64,000 nt of DNA from Bin87 sp965220505 (lineage in GTDB: Bacteria > Chloroflexota > Dehalococcoidia > Lucifugimonadales > UBA3495): positions 1,426,001-1,490,000 of the forward strand of contig CBDCQE010000001.1 in the NCBI GenBank assembly GCA_965220505.1. Direction: 5' to 3'. The number at the start of each line of letters is the position of its first letter. Position 1 is the first letter of the stretch. The notes under the pieces are model-generated. The model had not been told where the DNA came from. It made no database searches and saw only the letters and a program-made list of their open reading frames with translations. Below are positions 42,969 to 50,068 of this stretch, piece by piece. The translations under genes and the position numbers were made by a program.

Positions 42969-43790
42969 ATGCCGGACCCAACTGCGCCGGGCCCTGAATA
43001 CACCATGGGGTACAGCCCTGAGTTTTTGCAACTGCTGGACCGACGCAACGCGGACACGCACGCCGCCTATCTACTGCCGCACCTGCGTTCCGGGATGCGC
43101 TTGTTGGACTTTGGCTGCGGGCCGGGCACACTAACCGTCGGGTTGGCGGCCGCGGTGCACCCTGGCGATGTCCATGGGATTGACATGGAAGAGAGCCAGA
43201 TCGAAATGGCCCGCTCTGCCGCCGCCGCGGGCCAGCACGGCAACGCAACATTCCACGTCGGGAACGTGTACGAACTGCCCTTCGAGGACGACTATTTCGA
43301 CGTAGCGCACTGCCATGCCGTCCTGATGCACGTACCCGACACCGACGCGGCGCTGCGCGAGGTGAAAAGAGTGTTGAAACCGGGCGGCATCATTGGCAGT
43401 CGGGAGATGATCGCCGGATCTTCGTTCTCCGATCCGGCCGGAGAACACATCCCGGAAGCCTGGGCTACGTTCGGCAGGCTGTTGATGGCCAACGGCGGCC
43501 ACCCTGAAATGGGCAAAGAGCTGAAACGCCGGCTCTTGGAGGCCGGTTTTGTCGACATCCGTGCGACCGGGTCGTTCGACTACTTCAGCTCCGCTGACGA
43601 CGTTGCCTTCCTTTACGCTTTCATCATGGACTGGTTCTTCATGCCCCGCGTGATAGCGGCGGCCACTCAATACGGACTGGCCACGCACGAACAGTTTGAC
43701 CAGTGGCGCACCGAGCTGGACGAATGGCGAGAATCGGCAGGCGCGGTAGGGGGTCTGGCCTTTGGTGAAGCCATTGGCATCAAGCCCTGA
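42969..43790 (+). CDS. Class I SAM-dependent methyltransferase
   Basis: A 273-residue methyltransferase of the UbiE/MenG-like small-molecule group. Motif I is LLDFGCGPGTLT (about 45-56), the acidic post-I residue is in HGIDMEESQ, and motif II-III covers FDVAHCHAVLMHVPD and LKPGGIIGSREM. CGGAGG supports the ATG. It is a single gene upstream of the tmRNA gene. The methyl acceptor is unknown. Confidence 0.88.
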   Translation: MPDPTAPGPEYTMGYSPEFLQLLDRRNADTHAAYLLPHLRSGMRLLDFGCGPGTLTVGLAAAVHPGDVHGIDMEESQIEMARSAAAAGQHGNATFHVGNVYELPFEDDYFDVAHCHAVLMHVPDTDAALREVKRVLKPGGIIGSREMIAGSSFSDPAGEHIPEAWATFGRLLMANGGHPEMGKELKRRLLEAGFVDIRATGSFDYFSSADDVAFLYAFIMDWFFMPRVIAAATQYGLATHEQFDQWRTELDEWRESAGAVGGLAFGEAIGIKP

Positions 43791-43835
43791 AGGGCGGGAA
43801 TCTGGAGGACAAACGACCCGGACCGGTCACGGCGT

Positions 43836-43864
43836 TTGCTGGCATGAGCTATTGATGGTATTAT
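43836..43864 (+). promoter_or_regulatory. Promoter for tmRNA
   Basis: TTGCTG (43836-43841), a 17-base spacer and TATTAT (43859-43864) with an upstream TGG. It lies 41 bases before the mature tmRNA 5' end, leaving a leader for RNase P to remove. Confidence 0.5.
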
Positions 43865-43904
43865 CATTGCAAGCGTCGCCGCGCATGGTGACGCCGTTTT
43901 GAAT

Positions 43905-44260
43905 GGGGACGCGTAGGTTCGACAGGAGCGGTTTCTGACGGATTGCAGGCCGAGGTTGCTGCTGCCCTCGTAAAAACAGTGGCGAAAAAGTAACTGGCGA
44001 ACGTGAATTCGCTCTAGCCGCCTAATCGCGGCTACGTCTGCCACCAGTAGGCCCGGAAGCCGGGAAGCGGACGTACAATCATTCCGGGATGCTACCTCAG
44101 GGACGCCGATACCCGAGGCTATAGACTTTATCGGCTGGCGGTTGACGAATCCCGTCGGCGGGAGTCCTCAGCAGCGAGACTAAAGCGCCGAACACGCTTG
44201 TAGCATATCCGATCAGGGAAGTTTCTGGACGGGGAGTGCGACTCTCCCCCGTCTCCACCA
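43905..44260 (+). ncRNA. ssrA: Transfer-messenger RNA (tmRNA)
   Basis: A 356-base one-piece tmRNA. The tRNA-like ends pair as GGGGACG/CGTCTCC (one G-U), with GTAGGTTCGACAGG following the 5' end, a T-arm near 44238-44252 and an encoded 3' CCA. The tag frame ends GCT CTA GCC GCC TAA (ALAA then stop at 44023-44025). The likely resume codon is GGC at 43996, giving GEREFALAA; a longer reading from GGC at 43981 would give GEKVTGEREFALAA. It releases stalled ribosomes together with SmpB. The 3' end is a common integration target, and recombinase pieces lie just downstream. Confidence 0.95.
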
Positions 44261-44310
44261 ATTGATATGGTACGGACAACCTTCTCTCTGAAGGTGCCCC
44301 TCGTCAAAAA

Positions 44311-44346
44311 CTCGTGGTCTGACTAGACAGGCCACGGGTTTTTTTG
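44311..44346 (+). terminator. Rho-independent terminator of ssrA
   Basis: An 11-bp stem (CTCGTGGTCTG with CAGGCCACGGG, two G-U) and a 6-base loop, followed by seven T residues, 50 bases after the tmRNA CCA. Confidence 0.85.
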
Positions 44347-44395
44347 TGCAACCCGGAAACCGAACCTGCGCCACTACAAAGAGGATCAACGCCCC

Positions 44396-44893
44396 ATGAC
44401 CAACGGAACGAAGCGCCCGTACGCATTCGAGTACCTTCTCACATGCCAGCAGTGTCAGAGCCCGATGCTGATCAAATTCGGACCACTGCCGGAAGACGAC
44501 GTTTACCGCTGCTCAAGAGCGCTCACAGCACCCGAACGCACCTGCGCCGCCCCTGACATACGAGCCCGGCAATTCGAAAACTGGCTCATCCAGGACCTCG
44601 CTGAAGTCGTCCTCAGCCCTCGCAACATCAAACTCTTGAGCCACTACCTGTACCACACGGACGTAAAGCCAGAGGATCTAAAAGGATTCCCGGAGACGGC
44701 TTCCGACCCCCTCACCTTCACCACAGTCGATGCTGCGCCCGAAGCCCAACGGCTTTTTGCCAAGTGCATCGACGACATCGCCGTCAATGGAACGGAAGCG
44801 ACCATCCACTACTTGATTCCGCTGCCGCCAGATAGTCCGCTGCCAGGGGCTACGACCCAGATCATCGAACTGCCCGCCCGAGTCCTGCACTGA
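44396..44893 (+). CDS. C-terminal zinc-ribbon part of a large serine recombinase
   Basis: A 165-residue protein with no resolvase or recombinase domain. It opens YAFEYLLTCQQCQSPMLIKF and YRCSRALTAPERTCAAPD, the CxxC...C...C zinc beta-ribbon of large serine recombinases. The following helix (ARQFENWLIQDLAEVVLSP) and the tail (LFAKCIDDIAVNGTEATIHY, IPLPPDS) match the C-terminal third of those enzymes. AGAGGA nine bases upstream and a proper ATG suggest it is translated as it stands. The preceding recombinase domain is encoded separately, in opposite orientation, at 45306-45977. It begins 50 bases after the ssrA terminator. Confidence 0.78.
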   Translation: MTNGTKRPYAFEYLLTCQQCQSPMLIKFGPLPEDDVYRCSRALTAPERTCAAPDIRARQFENWLIQDLAEVVLSPRNIKLLSHYLYHTDVKPEDLKGFPETASDPLTFTTVDAAPEAQRLFAKCIDDIAVNGTEATIHYLIPLPPDSPLPGATTQIIELPARVLH

Positions 44894-44917
44894 ATACAGT
44901 ACCGCGCGGTCAAGAAA

Positions 44918-44941
44918 TTGGGGGCGCCTTTGCGCCCCCAA
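44918..44941. terminator. Hairpin after the zinc-ribbon gene
   Basis: A perfect 10-bp stem TTGGGGGCGC/GCGCCCCCAA with a 4-base loop. On the minus strand it is followed by TTTCTTG, so it best serves the leftward genes; it may act both ways. Confidence 0.6.
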
Positions 44942-44963
44942 AGCTTGTGGATACCCGATCCTC

Positions 44964-45215
44964 CTAACCAAATCGGTGTGGATCAGCCTTGTAGGCTGAT
45001 ATTACCAGCCTCGCAAAGTCCTTCATAACCTCCGACCAGGGACTGACGACCGGAGAACCCGGTGTTGCCGACTCCCGCAAAACCGGGTTATCATCCCACT
45101 GTTCGGACGAGGGTCCCTCGCCCGACTCTTGCGGCGTCGCGTCGCTTGGTAGGCTTTCACGCGGCGCCTCTTCGTCTTCGTGACCGAACCCGCTTCGGTC
45201 TATGTTCTCTGCCAT
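44964..45215 (-). CDS. Small acidic hypothetical protein
   Basis: An 83-residue protein, very acidic and Ser/Pro/Glu-rich to about residue 55 (probably disordered), then a short amphipathic end PWSEVMKDFARLVISAYK. I do not recognise it. AAGGAG nine bases before the ATG at 45215 supports expression. It lies 90 bases after the recombinase-domain gene on the same strand, ahead of a terminator-like hairpin. Confidence 0.5.
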   Translation of the reverse strand: MAENIDRSGFGHEDEEAPRESLPSDATPQESGEGPSSEQWDDNPVLRESATPGSPVVSPWSEVMKDFARLVISAYKADPHRFG

Positions 45216-45305
45216 TTCCGCTTGCTCCTTCTTCGTAATCGTAAGGGACCAGTTCAATCTCTCTACGCCCAAATCAATAGAGACACAGGCGCTCCCACCT
45301 CCTTT

Positions 45306-45977
45306 TCAGATAAGCAGTCCATCCCGAAGCCTGGACTGCACTCGCTCAAATAACTCCTCCGGCACCAGAGGCGGCGTGAAGCCCGTGACGCGGACCCACT
45401 CTGCTGCCTGCGTTGGCACCTTGAACACTTCGCCGTCGGGCGTCCGCATTGTCCGAGTCTTACCGTAGTAATCCACGCCCAAGTACGAACGGTTCCGCAG
45501 CATGCTCAGTACCACGGCGTATCCCCACCTCATTCCGCGCTTCGACGGAATTGCCTGGTCGTTCAAACGCCGTGCGATCCGACTAACCGTCTCTCCCGCG
45601 TCGAACGTCTCGAAAACCCAGAGGACTACCTTGGCCTCGGCGGAGTTCACTACCCTGCGGCCCAACTCACGGTCGTAGTCGAAACCGTAAATGCCGTGTC
45701 CGGTGCCCACGGGCATGGATCCCGATCTCGCCCGCGCCTCCTGCGCGAACCGCACCAGATCACCAGATGCAGACCGAACTCCCGAGTCTTCCGGCGGAAA
45801 TCGAACACTCCCATCGGCAGCGCCGTTTTGCAAATCACCTCCTTTTCGCGTATCCTTAAAAGCGATCTCCCCGAGTTCCTGCTCGGTTGATCCCGGTGCC
45901 GCGGACGAGGGCTCAATCTCCCGCGGCCCATTTCTTTTTGCGCGAGGCCACTCCCGGGGCCTTGCTCTGTCAGCCAT
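45306..45977 (-). CDS. Recombinase-domain protein lacking the serine catalytic domain
   Basis: A 223-residue protein. Residues about 90-215 form the recombinase domain of large serine recombinases (GIYGFDYDRE, AKVVLWVFETFDAGETVSRI, ARRLNDQAIPSKRG, MLRNRSYLGVDYYGKTRT, VPEELFERVQSRL). The first 85 residues are charged, low in hydrophobics and unrelated to a resolvase fold, so the nucleophilic serine is absent. The zinc ribbon that should follow is also missing and lies on the opposite strand at 44396. AGGAGG six bases before the ATG at 45977 shows a well-formed start, one base after the upstream stop. It may be a decayed integrase or a DNA-binding protein derived from one. Confidence 0.75.
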   Translation of the reverse strand: MADRARPREWPRAKRNGPREIEPSSAAPGSTEQELGEIAFKDTRKGGDLQNGAADGSVRFPPEDSGVRSASGDLVRFAQEARARSGSMPVGTGHGIYGFDYDRELGRRVVNSAEAKVVLWVFETFDAGETVSRIARRLNDQAIPSKRGMRWGYAVVLSMLRNRSYLGVDYYGKTRTMRTPDGEVFKVPTQAAEWVRVTGFTPPLVPEELFERVQSRLRDGLLI

Positions 45978-45978
45978 A

Positions 45979-46644
45979 TCAGTCCTCCTGATTCTCCTGC
46001 TCCCGCCGTCGAGACTCCCGCTCACGGGCGAGGCTCATGATCATTTCCCTGTCTGGTTGCAGATCGTCGCCCTGGTACACGAGCTGACCGCGATCACGCC
46101 GCCAGTCGTCGCCGTGCCTGACCAAGCCGCCCAGCGACCCGCGTATCGACTCGGCACTAGCTGCGTTCGTCTCCTCAGTACGGAAAATCGCCTCAGCGAG
46201 CGCCTGCTCACGGAGACTGAAACCGTAAACTCGCGCCGCCGCCAGAGCCCGCTCCCGACTATTCCGCTTGCCTGAAACCACACGGGCGTCGTAAATCGGC
46301 TCACCGGTTTCCTCGTCGACGTCAGGCTTGAACGCCCAGAAATCCTTACCGAGGATCGCGCTGACAACCGCGCCGGGCTCGAAAGCCGGCAAGTCAAAGG
46401 CAGTCATCCCGACTTGGCTATCCGCCAAAGGGAATGAGGCCTTCTCGGTCTCATCGCCCACCAAGCCCAAGGCATCCCGAAGCTGATGGACGATCTCCAG
46501 ATGGACCTCGACCCAATGCTTATCCTGAACTGCCCGACTCATCAGCATCTCTGCTTCCTGCTGATCCGCCTCTGCCTGCCGGAGCTTTTCCAGCAAACCA
46601 GACTCCAGCCGCCGAATGATCTCTATCACGACTCGGGACCCCAA
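45979..46644 (-). CDS. Unrecognised 221-residue protein upstream of the recombinase domain
   Basis: The N-terminal part (to about residue 60) is a probable coiled coil (LLEKLRQAEADQQEAEMLMS). The middle has a beta-rich segment with KDFWAFKPDVDEETGEP, and the C-terminal part ends in a charged helix (SLARERESRRREQENQED). I do not recognise a family. The start is uncertain: the longest frame uses TTG at 46644 and a GTG occurs at 46629, both without a clear ribosome site. One base separates it from the recombinase-domain gene, so they form an operon and may work together. Confidence 0.55.
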   Translation of the reverse strand: MGSRVVIEIIRRLESGLLEKLRQAEADQQEAEMLMSRAVQDKHWVEVHLEIVHQLRDALGLVGDETEKASFPLADSQVGMTAFDLPAFEPGAVVSAILGKDFWAFKPDVDEETGEPIYDARVVSGKRNSRERALAAARVYGFSLREQALAEAIFRTEETNAASAESIRGSLGGLVRHGDDWRRDRGQLVYQGDDLQPDREMIMSLARERESRRREQENQED

Positions 46645-47151
46645 AACATGGTGATTTACTCAACGCCTGCGATCTAATCTCCGGTGCAGACGAGGAACTG
46701 TAGTGAAGACGCGTGACAGAGTAGCACTCAATTTCACTCAATACAACCCATAAATCGCAGAATTTGATAGCAATTTTGCAATGACACGCCCGATCCACCA
46801 AGCGCACGGCTGCTGCCGACAACTGTCAACCGACCCTAACGAGGCCCCTAAAAACGAGTAGATGCCAGCACAAAAGGAGTGCCGCGACTGCCGCTAAAAA
46901 TAGCAGACATGTTGCGCCAGTCGACAATTTTTCAGCACGGCACCCCGCAAGAACTCCATACAAATAATGGCACCCGTCACAACGGTGCCCATGATCTTCC
47001 GTGTACGCCACATGCTCCCCGCGTCCCAGCGAGGAAGAGCCATTTGCCAGCCTCAACGACGGCCAAGCAGGACTGAACGTTAACATTAGACAGGGCCGCT
47101 GATCGGCTCGTCGGTTGACGCCAATCCAATAGATCCAAGGACAGCAATCCA
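46645..47151. other. Divergent intergenic region
   Basis: About 500 bases between the leftward recombinase operon and the rightward HARE-HTH-like gene, less GC-rich than its surroundings. A possible leftward frame (47086 to 46826) ends in a hydrophobic helix (CLLFLAAVAALLLCW) but lacks a ribosome site, so it is not called. No repeat or RNA gene was recognised. Confidence 0.4.
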
Positions 47152-48684
47152 ATGCCCGACATCACCTACACACTCGAGCCCATCGTGACGAAACCCATCA
47201 GTTCCCGCGCCCGAGCGGTAATCAAATCCGTGCGTAGGAACACACGATGCCCATACTTGGTCGACGCAAAACTCGGCAGTCCCGAGAAGGCTCCATTGCT
47301 GAGTGCAGAAACCGCGGCAATAGGCGACACGTCGCGGCGCACCATCGCTGACAAATGGAAGAAAGAAACGCAAAGACTTCGCGAAACCGACACCAAGCGC
47401 GGGGGGCCTCTTCAAACCATTGCCCAGCGTGCCAACGACCTCATCACCAGAGCCGGGATCCTGAATCGCAACAACCACCGCCCGCCAATCTACTCTGAAA
47501 CGACGATTGCAACGTTCATCAAAATGGGTGCTGCAACACCAAAGGAGTCGCCGCTCATCCGAGCAGCAGGGTACGTAGTTCCGCCACCCATTTTCCCGGT
47601 CAACCACGACCTCGCAACAGTCGCGCCGGAAATCGCAGCCTACATGGCGCGAACGCACGAACCTCAAAGCATTGAGCAAATCGCACAATGCCTAGAACAC
47701 CGACGCGAACTGCTCGCCAAATGGCCAGACCTCGACCTCGCAATCGCCATCCGACAACTGACAGGCATCCAGCCCGACGAGCAAGGGAACTACCATCCAG
47801 AACAACCTTGGGGAAAGTTCCTCAGCGCGCAGCAACTGGTTATGCACACGGTATTCCGGATCTTCGCCCGCGAAGGCGCCCCATGCACTATCGGATACCT
47901 GCTCAGAGAAACCGAGCGACTGATCGGCCAGTTTCTGCCCGAGGGATACAACACCCTCGTTGCTGTACGCGTGGCAGTCTCGAAATCCAATGACATCACC
48001 TGGCAGGGCCCGCGCACCTTCGGCCTACGGAAATGGGGCACATCCGCAGAACCCCAGTACACAAGCAGCCGGCGGGGCAACACCGGCGACCTGATCCACG
48101 CATTCCTGCTCCGGCATGGTCCTACCGAGATCGAGGGCGTGATCGAACACATCCAGCAAACCTCTGGCGCCAAAAAGCGGACCATTCAGGAAGCCATCAA
48201 CCATGACCGAGAGAACCGGTTCATCCGCATCTACGATCAAAAAGTGGCCATCAACCCCGTTCCTGATGTACACAACGGTACGTCTCCCTCGCTGATGGTG
48301 GTGCCAGACCAGCGGGAATGTAAGCCGGCGCCAGTCCTGCGGGAGTCGGAACTCGCGTGGCTCACGCGTTACGTGCAGGAGCTCGACGAGCTGACGCCGC
48401 CGCTACCATCCCAAGTGGCCATCACCGGAGCTCGCGCCGCCGGCTTCGCGCAGGTAGGCGACGCTCTGGAGATAACCGTCGTCGCCGAATCATGCCACAA
48501 GTCAGACCTAGAGCCCAGGATAGCAGACACCGTAGCCGCGGCGACAAAATCAGTCCCGTGTGTGCAACCGAACATCAAGATCCAATCGTGCGAGCAGTGG
48601 GCCAAGGCGCAAGCTCGGAAAACGCCCATCGAATACCGCAGCGTTTGGCTGCCGCCCGACAGGACTCCATGGCAGGAATGCTAA
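47152..48684 (+). CDS. HARE-HTH-like winged-helix protein of unknown function
   Basis: A 510-residue protein. A segment around residues 225-296 reads as a winged helix ending in TFGLRKWG, the closing motif of HARE-HTH domains (HB1, ASXL, restriction endonuclease). A second one covers about 310-370 (HAFLLRHGPTEIEGVIEHI, INHDRENRFIRIYDQKVAI). The N-terminal part also has HTH-like helices. The C-terminus (about 390-510) has alternating strands and helices and no known motif. HARE-HTH domains occur in RNA polymerase delta and in restriction-modification proteins. AAGGA is 11 bases before the ATG. It is the first rightward gene of the accessory block. Confidence 0.6.
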   Translation: MPDITYTLEPIVTKPISSRARAVIKSVRRNTRCPYLVDAKLGSPEKAPLLSAETAAIGDTSRRTIADKWKKETQRLRETDTKRGGPLQTIAQRANDLITRAGILNRNNHRPPIYSETTIATFIKMGAATPKESPLIRAAGYVVPPPIFPVNHDLATVAPEIAAYMARTHEPQSIEQIAQCLEHRRELLAKWPDLDLAIAIRQLTGIQPDEQGNYHPEQPWGKFLSAQQLVMHTVFRIFAREGAPCTIGYLLRETERLIGQFLPEGYNTLVAVRVAVSKSNDITWQGPRTFGLRKWGTSAEPQYTSSRRGNTGDLIHAFLLRHGPTEIEGVIEHIQQTSGAKKRTIQEAINHDRENRFIRIYDQKVAINPVPDVHNGTSPSLMVVPDQRECKPAPVLRESELAWLTRYVQELDELTPPLPSQVAITGARAAGFAQVGDALEITVVAESCHKSDLEPRIADTVAAATKSVPCVQPNIKIQSCEQWAKAQARKTPIEYRSVWLPPDRTPWQEC

Positions 48685-48796
48685 TGGAAGGTCACCAAAC
48701 CGCCATCACAACTTCTGCCTGACGCCGTGGCGGTTGACCCGTCTTCTCACGACCCCATATCATCAAACGGCAACCCCATTCCAAAAGGTGGGCAAT

Positions 48797-49087
48797 ATGA
48801 CCGCCAATCCCGAAACGCTGGAAAAAATCACCAGCGCCGTCAGGGCAGAGCTGCCCAAGTACCTGCCCGCGGAAGCCGCCATCTACGACGTATTCGCGCA
48901 GAACCGCCCCGGACCCGACGACGAAGACTACGTTCACGTTCGCGTGATCCTCGAAGACGAAAACTCCGAACTTGACCCGCGAGAGCTCAACCAGTTCAGC
49001 AGCGATATGCGCGACCTCTTAGAGCAGTCCGGCATTGACTACGATCCGAACATCACCTACGCAAACCGGAGCGAGCTCGGTTTGTGA
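48797..49087 (+). CDS. HEPN partner-like protein, second locus
   Basis: A 96-residue acidic protein: DEDYVHVRVILEDENSELDP in the middle parallels DEYLDIYIVFDGDQKNLDP of the HEPN partner at 28077-28394. AAAGGTGG lies five bases before the ATG at 48797; the longer frame upstream overlaps another gene and has no start signal. Its TGA overlaps by four bases a GTG that opens what looks like a decayed HEPN gene. Confidence 0.65.
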   Translation: MTANPETLEKITSAVRAELPKYLPAEAAIYDVFAQNRPGPDDEDYVHVRVILEDENSELDPRELNQFSSDMRDLLEQSGIDYDPNITYANRSELGL

Positions 49088-49381
49088 CTACCCCAAGTAA
49101 CCCGACGCAGGCACCAATCAATTGGCGCATCCTCATTCAGGCGGGACGCGACCTACTAAATGTACGAAGAGTGTGACCTAGGGCTCGGGCACGCGAGGCT
49201 GATCGATCTGCAAAGTACGACCGTGCGCGTCTCGCCCGCCCGCTCTGTCGGCACGGGTTTTGAAGAAGATCTGTACTTCAATCCCAGCCACTCGCTCAGC
49301 ACCTATGCTGAAGCTGCACGGCGGAACGGCGCCATCACCGACGACCCTCGGTTGCTGGACGCTACCCAAGGCCCTCGCTAA
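49084..49381 (+). pseudogene. Decayed HEPN-domain gene
   Basis: From the GTG at 49084 the frame reads PINWRILIQAGRDLLNVRRV then a TGA. It continues ARAREADRSAKYDRARLARP and LCRHGF, and a shift to another frame gives FNPSHSLSTYAEAARRNGAI. In order these resemble the HEPN protein at 27602-28087 (LIRIARHLAAGG..RRGRPRQ, AELRRAVSTAYYALFHAL, ARCC, PARRRQPAWERAYRSLEHG). The partner gene upstream is intact and the 4-base overlap is preserved. A stop and at least one frameshift make it non-functional. The resemblance is by eye and moderate. Confidence 0.4.
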
Positions 49382-49395
49382 ACTGCGGCTCAATT

Positions 49396-50016
49396 ATGAG
49401 CACGAAAAGGAAGCGTGGTCGTTCCCGACAAAAACAGGCCGCCACGCGCCCCAAACCAATGGACTCAATGGCTGACCGTCTGATTGACACCAGCCGGCAA
49501 AACTACAATCATCCAGCCAGATCAACGCTCGCCGTTATCACGCTGAACACTTTCACCTGCGGGGTCGTGGGATGCGCCATTGCCTGGGTACTAACCGTTT
49601 GGATAAGCGAACCAGCCGATTTCACTTGGCAAAAGTACGTGATCATCGCGGGCGTTGCTGCGCTAATCCAAATCATCTTGGGGTTCGTCAACAGCATAGT
49701 GATGGTAGGAATCGCAGTACAGATCTCGCGTAGACTCATGCAACGGAGGCTCGGCGTAATCTTCACTGACGAACAAGTTGAGGAAGTCAAGCGCACGACG
49801 GAGCCCAACAGCAAGATAGGGCCAGCGTCCATCATCTCGGCAGCAACCGCAGTCGCGTTAATCAACCAAGAGGCACCGACTGCCGCGGTCATCGGGATTG
49901 GCGCCGCTGCCAGCGCCCTAAGCCCAGCCGTTAGCCACTTGACGAATCACAGAGATATTCTGAACCTATGGAGAGGCGTCAAGGGCATTTACTATTCAGC
50001 AACCACGCGTCGGTAA
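49396..50016 (+). CDS. Predicted membrane protein
   Basis: A 206-residue protein with a basic N-terminus (KRKRGRSRQKQ), two strong hydrophobic helices (about 43-70 and 78-107), then a cytoplasmic-looking charged segment and a weaker hydrophobic segment rich in Ala (IISAATAVALINQEAPTAAV). I do not recognise it. It ends 52 bases before the restriction-modification operon but that operon has its own promoter candidate. An effector role in defence is possible by position only. Confidence 0.6.
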   Translation: MSTKRKRGRSRQKQAATRPKPMDSMADRLIDTSRQNYNHPARSTLAVITLNTFTCGVVGCAIAWVLTVWISEPADFTWQKYVIIAGVAALIQIILGFVNSIVMVGIAVQISRRLMQRRLGVIFTDEQVEEVKRTTEPNSKIGPASIISAATAVALINQEAPTAAVIGIGAAASALSPAVSHLTNHRDILNLWRGVKGIYYSATTRR

Positions 50017-50038
50017 TCGCACAGCGACACTGACCAAG

Positions 50039-50044
50039 TATAAT
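50039..50044 (+). promoter_or_regulatory. Promoter for the restriction-modification operon
   Basis: A perfect TATAAT -10 hexamer 25 bp before the GTG at 50069. No good -35 is seen. Confidence 0.45.
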
Positions 50045-50068
50045 TCTCCACCTATCCTGGGTGACACG

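Noticed and set aside
46826..47152. 108-codon minus-strand ORF with a hydrophobic C-terminal helix
   Set aside because: TTG start, no ribosome site at it or at the internal ATG, and it abuts a better-supported divergent gene. Noted in the intergenic entry only.
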